From the NCBI GenBank assembly GCA_024278345.1, contig JAJRTK010000505.1, positions 1 to 14,727 on the forward strand: a DNA stretch of 14,727 bases, in the 5' to 3' direction. The translations under genes were made by a program, and so were the position numbers. The DNA comes from a bacterium. GTDB lineage: Bacteria > CSSED10-310 > JAJRTK01. Of this stretch, positions 1-6,309 are shown in pieces. The first letter of the stretch is position 1. Every line of letters starts with the position of its first letter. The notes beneath the pieces are model-generated. The model made no database searches. It saw only the letters and a list, made by a program, of their open reading frames with translations, and was not told the origin of the DNA.

Positions 1-662
1 TCCATCACGTAGCCAACACCTCGAACCGTATGGATGAGCTTTGGTTCAAAATTCCGGTCAAGCTTGTTGCGCAAATACGAGATGTAGACCTCAACGACGT
101 TGGTGGAACTGTCGAAATCAATGCCCCACACGTGTTCGGCGATTTGTGTTTTTGTCACGATGCGTTCCGAATTTGCCAGAAGGTAGCGCAATAAGGAGTA
201 CTCCCGGCCCGTAAGCTTGATTTCCACGTCTCCCCGCCGGACCTTGCGGGAGACTGGATCAAGGGTCAGATCGGCCAAATGCGTCGCCGATTGGGTGACG
301 AGCTGTCCCCGGCGGGTCAAGGCGCGAATACGGGCCAGAAGCTCCGCAAATACGAAAGGTTTCGTCAGATAGTCGTCGGCGCCTAGGTCGAGGGCCTCCA
401 CTTTCGTCTCGATCTCATCCTTGGCGGTGAGCATGAGCACCGGCGTGTCGATGCCGAGCTCTCGGAGCTGACGAAGGACATGAATCCCGCTTATACCGGG
501 CAAGAGAAGATCGAGGAGAATGACGTCGTATTCTGCTTGCAGGCAGAACTCCAGCGCGCGATGGCCAGTTTCAGCCACATCGACACCGTATCTTTCCTCT
601 CGCAGTCCACGCTGGATGAATCGGGCAACCTTGGCATCGTCCTCGACGACCAGGATCTGCAT
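1..662 (-). CDS. OmpR/PhoB-family response regulator, 3' end cut by window edge
   Basis: This is a two-component response regulator, a cytoplasmic DNA-binding protein switched by phosphorylation from a sensor kinase. The first 220 codons are visible and the reading frame is still open at base 1. The receiver domain (about residues 1-115) starts MQILVVEDD and has the acidic pair D8/D9, phospho-acceptor D51 in LLDLLLPG, T79 in LMLTAKD and K101 in YLTKPF, so all catalytic positions are intact. A winged-helix effector domain (about 125-220) follows, with the OmpR-type stretches LTGREYSLL and VYISYLRNKL and ending VRGVGYVM, so only a few residues are missing. The ATG at 662 is preceded by AAGGA eight bases upstream. 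The gene is divergent from the tRNA gene. Its kinase would be expected beyond the left edge. The regulon cannot be told from the sequence. Confidence 0.95.
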   Translation of the reverse strand, partial: MQILVVEDDAKVARFIQRGLREERYGVDVAETGHRALEFCLQAEYDVILLDLLLPGISGIHVLRQLRELGIDTPVLMLTAKDEIETKVEALDLGADDYLTKPFVFAELLARIRALTRRGQLVTQSATHLADLTLDPVSRKVRRGDVEIKLTGREYSLLRYLLANSERIVTKTQIAEHVWGIDFDSSTNVVEVYISYLRNKLDRNFEPKLIHTVRGVGYVM

Positions 663-687
663 GTCCGGATTCCTTTTCCGCAACAAT

Positions 688-716
688 TTGCGATTTTCGG
701 GGTTCGAGGTTATAAA
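688..716 (+). promoter_or_regulatory. Sigma-70-like promoter of the tRNA-Ala gene
   Basis: A -35 box TTGCGA (688-693) and a -10 box TATAAA (711-716) are separated by exactly 17 bases. Transcription would begin near 723, a few bases before the mature tRNA 5' end at 730, which leaves a very short leader for RNase P to remove. The boxes lie in the 67-base gap between the divergent response-regulator start codon and the tRNA. Read by eye only. Confidence 0.7.
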
Positions 717-729
717 AGGCGTCTGGATC

Positions 730-802
730 GGGCGGTTAGCTCAGTTGGGAGAGCGCCGGAATCGCACTCCGGAGGTCGAGAGTTCGAGCCTCTTACCGTC
801 CA
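730..802 (+). tRNA. tRNA-Ala, anticodon CGC
   Basis: A full cloverleaf folds by hand. The acceptor stem 730-736 (GGGCGGT) pairs with 795-801 (ACCGTCC), and the discriminator A is at 802. The D stem is 739-742 with 751-754. The anticodon stem 756-760 with 768-772 encloses the loop ATCGCAC, giving anticodon CGC at 763-765. The T stem 778-782 with 790-794 encloses the loop TTCGAGC. Pair 3:70 is G-U (732 with 799), the classic alanine identity element, and A73 also fits alanine, so the anticodon and the stem agree. It decodes GCG. The CCA end is not encoded (803-805 is TCC), so it must be added by tRNA nucleotidyltransferase. Confidence 0.95.
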
Positions 803-810
803 TCCTTGAA

Positions 811-842
811 AGTCGCTGTCTTTTCAGCGGCTTTTTCTTTTG
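811..842 (+). terminator. Intrinsic terminator after the tRNA
   Basis: An 8-bp stem AGTCGCTG / CAGCGGCT (811-818 with 825-832, one G-U pair) has a six-base loop and is followed by a T-rich run at 833-842. It lies eight bases after the tRNA. Read on the other strand the same stem is preceded by A and followed by a few T residues, so it may also help end the convergent gene whose stop codon is at 874-876. Confidence 0.85.
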
Positions 843-873
843 GCGCCCGACCCCTGATTCTTTTTTCTGGATT

Positions 874-3800
874 CTAGCTTTTCCCGCTTGAAGGCTTGTT
901 TTTTTTCGCACTCACGGAAACCGGAAGAGGGCCGGGAGCCGATGCTTCTTCGAAAGACCCAAGGGCCTCCACGGTTTCCCGGACATGAATGAGGTCGAGC
1001 ACCGAAAGTGCCTGCACCGTGCGGATTGTAAGAAGCTGCGTGCTCCAGCTTTCGGGATGGCTGTAGATCTGCCGAATCAGGCCTGCGCCGCGCTCCGTGG
1101 CCTGGGTGGAAATCCCCTGATCTACAAGCTTTCTGATTCCCTTGCCAAGACCTTGATAATCAAGATGATAGGCAAGTCGGTATGGGAAGGCTTGCAGCCG
1201 GCTGAGCCCGGCCGGGAAACGGACAGCCAAGTAACTGGATATCGCGCGGGATTCCCGGTCGGCTCGCAAGAACAAAAAGGTCTTGAGCATCCGCTTCAAG
1301 AGTGTCGTCAAGAACCGAGCGGGATGAATTTCCAGAAGCCATCGGCGATTTCTTGCGATCTCTTGAAGGCTTTTGTCGATTCTTCCTTCGATCTGGAAGA
1401 GCTCCGCAATGCTCTTGTAGTTGATGCACCATGCGATACCGATGGCTCGGATGCCTTCCGCGGAGACACCGGCGGAAAGGTGAAGCCCTTTTTCCTTTGT
1501 TTGCTCCAGATACCCAAGCTCGACCAAAACTCGTGCCAGCCGTGCCACGGCCATCCGTCTCTTTTCCCGCAATTTTTCTAGCTCTTCCTTTTCACGGTTT
1601 TCCGCACGAACGAATCCCAAATCCTCCGCGTACACGGAAAAACTTCTTGGCGGCGGGGGGAGGCCGGGCAGGGCGAGTCCGAGGTACTCCGGGTCGAATT
1701 CGGCGCGAAGCCGCATGGCTTCAAAGAAAATGGGCCGGCGCATCCGGTCAAGTTTGCGGCGTACTGACTCGATGCTGGAAGTTGGGAGCTCCACGGATTC
1801 TGGAAGGAACTCGGGATTGAGGATGTCTCGCACACTGGTAGCCAAAAGACGAATGAGCCAGGGCAGGGAACGGAGCAGGATTCCGATGATGTAAAACGGT
1901 AACAGCACCACCCGTCCGCCCCAGAGGCGTGTCCTGTAGATGTTGTAGAGATTGATGGTTCTCACCCGTTTTGGAAGCCGCTCAAGAGGGTAGCTGCCGA
2001 AGATCCTTCGAATCATCGTGCGGCGGGCGACGGAGAGGGCTTCCAGAACTTCATCCCCGAATTCGTACTGAACCTCGAGATCAAGCTCTTCATCGACGGA
2101 CAAAAAGTGGAGGGCGTTGAAGGATGTGCTCACGAGGCGGTGGAACTGCCGGCGTTCCTTATCGACGTCACGTCTGAGCCTGCCGGTGGCTCGGCCGCTC
2201 ATTCGATCCAACCAATTGGACATGGCCGCCAGCTCCTCGCTGCTCGCACGATCCAGCTCCCTGAGAGGAATGCAGTAACGGTTGAATTCCAGGATAAGCT
2301 TTGCCGTTTGCTCCGCCACTGACGAGGTCAGAAGGTGAAACCAGATGTGAGGCCCAAGAACCGATTTTCTTCGGCTCAATTCCAGTCTTTCCAGGCGTTT
2401 GAGCTCTGCCTTGGTGTAGTTGAGCCTTTCGAGGCGGATGTTCATGAGCACGAGATTTCCCAAGAGCTGTTCCGCCGTCTTCGTGTCGGTAGAATGCAGG
2501 ACGGAACCGTCCAAGAAGTCTCGGTACAGAAGGAGGATGCGCTTCGTGTCGCACCGGGCGCGAAACGCACGGTGGTCATCAGGCGAAACCTGGGGCAGCT
2601 CTTGTCGCTGGAAAAGGCCAGGATCCGCCGGAAAAGTGCCGCGGAGGACCTTTTCAGGTTCCAGGACCCGGCAAGCGAGGATCTGACAGTCCCTTTTTCT
2701 CTTGTTTTCTTTCAGGGTCTCCAGAAGGTTCGTGTACTGAGCTTCCACGACGTTGTGGTAGACATCAGTGGCGTCGGAGGCAAGACGCCTCAGCCAAATG
2801 CCGGTTCCCATGAAGATCAAACAAATGGCCCCCACCACCACAAATCCTACGCCCAAAGTGCTGGTGAGGGATTTGGCGACGCTTTCCAGCACCTTGAAAT
2901 GCAGGAAGAGCACGTCAAGAACAATCTTGACCAGCAGAAAGATCCCGCCGAATAGGATGAGCCTCTTCGCCGGCCGTTGGCTCGAAGTCACCAGTGTGTT
3001 TCCCACCTTGTCCAGAAGGGCGGGGCCCGAGATGACGCCCTGAAGATCGGCGAACCAGTAAACCAAGGAAAGTAGCTTTTCCAGTACGTCACCAAGACGG
3101 CGGCCGGCCGAGGCGATGGTTTCCGATGAGGCTTCGTCACTGGCCCCTGCAAAGGTCCGGACGAGTGGCAGGCTGCGAAATCCTGGCAGGTTCATGTACT
3201 TGAGGACCGTGGCCAGTCTCTGGGTCAATCCAGGCCCCAAAAATAGCTCCACCTCGGCGCCGTTGAGATGCTTGAGGGAATCGATGAGGTCGTCGGCGTG
3301 AACCACCGGGAACCGGCTCCCACCTTTGGAGGCGGACTGAAGAGGTGAAGCCCCGGAGAGGCTGAGTTCGGGGCGGCAGGCCACTGCTTCCGATGCCAGG
3401 TCCAGCAAGGCGACAAGCTTGGGAAAAGAAATCTCTGGCACCAGGAGACGCAACCGCTGAAGGTTGCGGGTGCGAAGGCGCGGGAGCCTGCGGAGCGGGT
3501 CGGAAGCAGTTTCCGTTCCCCGAGTCCTAAAATCAAAGAGTAGAAGATTCGACTGAAGAATCGATCGGAATCGGTGAACGACTTGATCCATTCCACGAAG
3601 AAGGAAAATGAGCAACCGAACGCTTCGGAGAAGCGGTCTCGCAATCCGAACATACCGCACGAGTCTGGGAAGCCGGAACAAGCGAACCCATTCCAGATGC
3701 AGGGCATCGCCAGTGCCAAGTCCCCAAGTCAAAAGACCGATGGGAATGGAGGGCAAAAAGTCTACGAAGAAATGGCGGCGAATGTAGCGGAGAGGTTGAG

Positions 3801-5118
3801 GCGAATAAACCGTCCGCACACCGATCTCAATGAGCAGAAAAAGGCAGATGATCCCATCAACCAAATCAAGCTTGTTTCGCAGGTCCGGGTCGAGCTCGAC
3901 GGACATGTCCACGGCAAGCAGGCCAACGAGCACGAAAATGAAGAAGAAGACGAGGCTTTCGGTCACCCTAACCCAACGTTTGCCAAACCGGCGAACGAGA
4001 CGAGCCTCCAGTTGTTGCTCCAGGAGCTCGTCCATCACTCTTCGCCGCTGTTGCTTGAGCTGGCGAATGGACCGCCGCTTTGGCCGGTTGACGGGAGCCG
4101 ACCGGTCTATTGCGCCCAACATCCAGTCCGTGAGCTCCAGGAAGCACTTGAGGATGGGAATGCCTTCGGGGTTCGGACGATCCGTGGCGGTCGTATAGAT
4201 CTCATGGCCATGCTCGAGAAGGCCGTGAGCCAGTTCTTCCACCGCTGGCGCAATGGCCCGATCCGGTTGGCGAAGCTCGCCTTCAATGGAGCTGCGGAGC
4301 TTTTGCTCAATAGGGATAAGCCGCGGAGTTTCTTCTGGTCCCGTGCCTTCCCAAGTAGTGGCGTCGCCAAGTTTTTTTTGAAGCACTAGAGCGTCAATTT
4401 CTCCGCGGATCATGGAGCTGTCAAAGAGCAGATCGGCCACCTCCGGAAGCGACTCATCACCCTCTGACGACAGAAGCTGTTCCGCCCTGCTGCAGGCCAG
4501 TTTTTGCTGTGCCCTGGCCATGGAAACCCGGATCTCGAAGAGCTTCTTCGTTGTTTGTTCCACTGAGAGCAGGTCCAGAAGAGACGTTGATTGGTTTTGT
4601 GCTCCCCGTGCTCCGGCCAAAGAGGGAGACTCTTTTTCCAGGCGTTTGGCAGCATTCTTCGTCTCCCTCGTAAGCCAGGAACAAACCCTCTTGGCATCGG
4701 CCAAGACCCAGTCCCGTCGATCTCCTTCCAGGGCCATGAACAAAAGGTGAAGCGTGTAGGAACGCTCTTCGAGCATCAACAGGCCAGCGAATTCCTCGTG
4801 AAACGACTGGAACGTGGCGTGGCTCATGGTCTGTCGCCGAGCCTCAAGCTCTTCCAACATCTTTTCGAGGAGCTCCGCCGTCTCCGGAGATCGGTGTTCC
4901 TCCACATAGGAAAGCGCCCTTGCACGGAGAGCGGTCAAGAGGTCAAGGAGCTCTGGTTCCTGCTGAAAACCCTCGGGATCCTCGAAGCCCAAAGCTTCAT
5001 CATGCGCCGAAATCCAAGCATCCACGCTCCACCCGGCGGCAACGACCAGTTCTTCCAGAGAAACACTGGGCCGAGTGATAACCTGGTGTATCCGTTGGCG
5101 AATTGTTGTGAAGGCCAT
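874..5118 (-). CDS. Very large membrane protein with a poreless voltage-sensor-like S1-S4 domain, family unknown
   Basis: I do not recognise this protein of about 1,414 residues. Residues 1-380 are mostly soluble, helical and charged. Residues 387-510 look like a voltage-sensor domain: S1 (387-405), S2 (417-437, LIEIGVR with E431), S3 (449-468, VDFLPSIP with D453) and an S4 with arginines 479, 482, 485, 488, 491 and 494, then 498 and 501. E431 and D453 sit where voltage sensors keep their S2 and S3 counter-charges. No S5-pore-S6 and no TVGYG-like filter follow, but a soluble region, two membrane segments (718-741, 753-775), another hydrophobic stretch (1067-1095) and a charged C-terminus with a possible coiled coil (1174-1205). 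The ATG at 5118 is chosen because AGGGAG lies 12 bases upstream and residues before it overlap rpmH or run through intergenic repeat DNA. An in-frame ATG a little upstream (MGWGR) is possible. The gene stands alone, divergent from rpmH. Voltage sensing is an inference. Confidence 0.85.
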   Translation of the reverse strand: MAFTTIRQRIHQVITRPSVSLEELVVAAGWSVDAWISAHDEALGFEDPEGFQQEPELLDLLTALRARALSYVEEHRSPETAELLEKMLEELEARRQTMSHATFQSFHEEFAGLLMLEERSYTLHLLFMALEGDRRDWVLADAKRVCSWLTRETKNAAKRLEKESPSLAGARGAQNQSTSLLDLLSVEQTTKKLFEIRVSMARAQQKLACSRAEQLLSSEGDESLPEVADLLFDSSMIRGEIDALVLQKKLGDATTWEGTGPEETPRLIPIEQKLRSSIEGELRQPDRAIAPAVEELAHGLLEHGHEIYTTATDRPNPEGIPILKCFLELTDWMLGAIDRSAPVNRPKRRSIRQLKQQRRRVMDELLEQQLEARLVRRFGKRWVRVTESLVFFFIFVLVGLLAVDMSVELDPDLRNKLDLVDGIICLFLLIEIGVRTVYSPQPLRYIRRHFFVDFLPSIPIGLLTWGLGTGDALHLEWVRLFRLPRLVRYVRIARPLLRSVRLLIFLLRGMDQVVHRFRSILQSNLLLFDFRTRGTETASDPLRRLPRLRTRNLQRLRLLVPEISFPKLVALLDLASEAVACRPELSLSGASPLQSASKGGSRFPVVHADDLIDSLKHLNGAEVELFLGPGLTQRLATVLKYMNLPGFRSLPLVRTFAGASDEASSETIASAGRRLGDVLEKLLSLVYWFADLQGVISGPALLDKVGNTLVTSSQRPAKRLILFGGIFLLVKIVLDVLFLHFKVLESVAKSLTSTLGVGFVVVGAICLIFMGTGIWLRRLASDATDVYHNVVEAQYTNLLETLKENKRKRDCQILACRVLEPEKVLRGTFPADPGLFQRQELPQVSPDDHRAFRARCDTKRILLLYRDFLDGSVLHSTDTKTAEQLLGNLVLMNIRLERLNYTKAELKRLERLELSRRKSVLGPHIWFHLLTSSVAEQTAKLILEFNRYCIPLRELDRASSEELAAMSNWLDRMSGRATGRLRRDVDKERRQFHRLVSTSFNALHFLSVDEELDLEVQYEFGDEVLEALSVARRTMIRRIFGSYPLERLPKRVRTINLYNIYRTRLWGGRVVLLPFYIIGILLRSLPWLIRLLATSVRDILNPEFLPESVELPTSSIESVRRKLDRMRRPIFFEAMRLRAEFDPEYLGLALPGLPPPPRSFSVYAEDLGFVRAENREKEELEKLREKRRMAVARLARVLVELGYLEQTKEKGLHLSAGVSAEGIRAIGIAWCINYKSIAELFQIEGRIDKSLQEIARNRRWLLEIHPARFLTTLLKRMLKTFLFLRADRESRAISSYLAVRFPAGLSRLQAFPYRLAYHLDYQGLGKGIRKLVDQGISTQATERGAGLIRQIYSHPESWSTQLLTIRTVQALSVLDLIHVRETVEALGSFEEASAPGPLPVSVSAKKNKPSSGKS

Positions 5119-5223
5119 GGTGCCAGGCGACTCCCTAGTGTTTCTGATTCTGCCCCATCCCATCTGGTTAGCCGTGGGACTCCCGCAGGGCATAATTCGA
5201 GAAAACCGCTTTTTTTTCTTTGA

Positions 5224-5281
5224 GTTACCTTCCGCTCGCGGCGGCGGCAATCCGTCCGCCGCCACTCGCATTTCACCGCCC
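5224..5281 (-). repeat. Palindromic intergenic repeat, copy A
   Basis: On the minus strand this contains an exact 22-base core (5242-5263) that begins GGCGGCGGACGG and ends ATTGCCGCCG, also found at 13020-13041. The core and its edge form a hairpin: GGCGGCGG (5240-5247) pairs perfectly with CCGCCGCC (5256-5263) around an 8-base loop. Aligned by eye to copy B without gaps, about 47 of 58 positions agree, so the similarity goes beyond the palindrome. It is compatible with a REP/RAYT-type or other dispersed intergenic element. Confidence 0.65.
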
Positions 5282-5385
5282 CGGGACAGGGTTGACTGCC
5301 CTGAATGCGTACCACAACCCACTCGTTCAACATACCGTCTTTCTTGACAGGCGCCGAAACGGTCTGGGATGACAGGATCCTGTTC

Positions 5386-5414
5386 TTGAGCATTGGGAAC
5401 GAATGGCCTATACT
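5386..5414 (+). promoter_or_regulatory. Sigma-70-like promoter of rpmH and the housekeeping cluster
   Basis: A -35 box TTGAGC (5386-5391) and a near-consensus -10 box TATACT (5409-5414) have 17 bases between them. The predicted start near 5421 gives a leader of about 40 bases to the rpmH ATG. No other promoter this good was seen between rpmH and rsmG, so it may drive much of the downstream cluster. Confidence 0.75.
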
Positions 5415-5460
5415 CTGCCTTTCCCACACTTGGCGGCACCTGTTCAACAAGGAGAAACCG

Positions 5461-5604
5461 ATGAAACGGACATTTCAGCCAAACAACCGCCGACGGCGAA
5501 AAAAGCACGGGTTCCGGGCCAGGATGAAGACAAAATCTGGGCGCCGCGTGATCCAGAGGAGACGAGCAAGAGGCCGCACACGATTGAGCGCCTCTGATTC
5601 CTAA
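5461..5604 (+). CDS. rpmH: 50S ribosomal protein L34
   Basis: L34 is a small, very basic protein of the large ribosomal subunit that binds 23S rRNA. The 47-residue product begins [19 protein letters not shown] and continues through [20 protein letters not shown], matching the L34 family along its whole length. A usual L34 has 44-47 residues, so it is complete. The start at 5461 is supported by AAGGAG at 5449-5454, six bases upstream, and by the promoter at 5386-5414. A longer frame open from 5305 is only upstream read-through. rnpA follows after 88 bases, the usual pairing of these genes, which links ribosome production to tRNA 5' processing. Confidence 0.98.
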   Translation: MKRTFQPNNRRRRKKHGFRARMKTKSGRRVIQRRRARGRTRLSASDS

Positions 5605-5692
5605 ACAAGCCCAGAATGAACGTGTGATGAGCTTGAGTTGTGCCATGCCGAAAGTGACCGTGAACAGTCTACCAAAGAGTTGACCCAAAACC

Positions 5693-6043
5693 ATGGGTTT
5701 GCCACGTAAGCATCGCCTGACCCATCGTCGGGATTTCCAACGCCTTTATGCCCGCGGGCGGAAATTAGTCCGCCGAGAACTTGTTGTTTTTGTTACGCCC
5801 GGAAAAGCTGTGGTGCCAAGACTCGGGTTGACTGTATCGAAGAGAGTCGGCAATGCCGTGGCGCGGAATCGAGTCAAGAGAAGACTCCGCGAGTCTTGGC
5901 GCGGGATCATCACTCAGCTGCCTCCGGTGGACATTGTTGTCGTCGCACGCCCGCCTCTTTCCAATGCTCAATACCGCCGCTTCTTGGAAGCCGCCGAACG
6001 ATTTCGATGTTGGTTCGAGCGAATAACATTCTCAGACAGATGA
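5693..6043 (+). CDS. rnpA: Ribonuclease P protein component
   Basis: This is the protein cofactor of the RNase P ribozyme. It helps the catalytic RNA bind the 5' leader of precursor tRNAs in the cytoplasm. The 116-residue product has the family's N-terminal pattern ([14 protein letters not shown]) and the RNA-binding signature [10 protein letters not shown] at residues 58-67. Length is normal. The ATG at 5693 has only a weak purine tract (AAAGAG) about 13 bases upstream, so translation may be inefficient. The in-frame codons just upstream run into a stop, which excludes a longer start. The stop TGA overlaps the yidD start codon (ATGA), implying translational coupling. The catalytic RNA gene rnpB was not seen here. 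Confidence 0.96.
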   Translation: MGLPRKHRLTHRRDFQRLYARGRKLVRRELVVFVTPGKAVVPRLGLTVSKRVGNAVARNRVKRRLRESWRGIITQLPPVDIVVVARPPLSNAQYRRFLEAAERFRCWFERITFSDR

Positions 6044-6261
6044 AGGCTGTCTGGATCTGGTTGGCCATCGCGCCAATCCGATTCTACAAACTTTTCATCT
6101 CCCCGATCCTTCCTCCCGCCTGCCGATACAGTCCGACGTGCTCCATGTATGCCATGGAGGCTATCCGGCGTCATGGGGTTTTCCGCGGTTTTTTCCTGGC
6201 TGTTTATAGGCTTCTGCGGTGTAACCCTTTCAGTCGAGGCGGTTACGATCCCGTCCCTTGA
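6040..6261 (+). CDS. yidD: Membrane protein insertion efficiency factor YidD
   Basis: YidD is a small membrane-associated protein that assists YidC and Sec in inserting inner-membrane proteins. The 73-residue product has an amphipathic, hydrophobic N-terminus ([20 protein letters not shown]) and then the family core [17 protein letters not shown], with the cysteine pair CRYSPTC, a later RLLRCNPF and the terminal GGYDPVP. All hallmark residues are present. The start at 6040 overlaps the rnpA stop by four bases. An upstream in-frame ATG at 6010 would add ten residues without family support. yidC follows after 48 bases, as in most bacteria. Confidence 0.95.
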   Translation: MKAVWIWLAIAPIRFYKLFISPILPPACRYSPTCSMYAMEAIRRHGVFRGFFLAVYRLLRCNPFSRGGYDPVP

Positions 6262-6309
6262 CACTTCGCCAACACCGGTCATCGATGCGGTTGGCATGGA
6301 GAAGTTAGC

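Larger units (their letters stand above)
5119..5460. other. Divergent intergenic region before rpmH
   Basis: This 342-base gap separates the divergent starts of the large membrane protein gene and rpmH. It holds the palindromic repeat copy A (about 5224-5281), a small CAGGG/CCCTG hairpin (5287-5303), an A/T-rich tract near 5209-5220 and the rpmH promoter. A minus-strand reading frame is open across it and through rpmH, but I judge that non-coding. I found no convincing -35/-10 pair for the minus-strand gene and no dnaA gene or cluster of DnaA boxes. Confidence 0.6.

Noticed and set aside
480-891. Two overlapping plus-strand frames across the regulator start and the tRNA
   Set aside because: They cover the response-regulator gene on the other strand and a well-folded tRNA. 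Neither product has any family resemblance.
2335-2955. 206-residue plus-strand frame inside the large membrane protein gene
   Set aside because: No domain or start signal. It lies opposite membrane segments read in the minus frame.
3000-3965. A complete potassium or sodium channel
   Set aside because: The S1-S4 part fits, but no S5-pore loop-S6 and no TVGYG-like filter follow S4. The next membrane pair is over 200 residues later and has no pore motif.
3574-4389. 271-residue plus-strand frame inside the large membrane protein gene
   Set aside because: It lies antisense to the S1-S4 region, whose periodic arginines and hydrophobic segments show that the minus frame is the coding one.
5119-5694. 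N-terminal extension of the large minus-strand protein by 192 residues
   Set aside because: The extra frame runs antisense through rpmH and across a palindromic repeat. Its composition is unlike the rest and contains no membrane or domain pattern. The ATG at 5118 with AGGGAG upstream is a better start.
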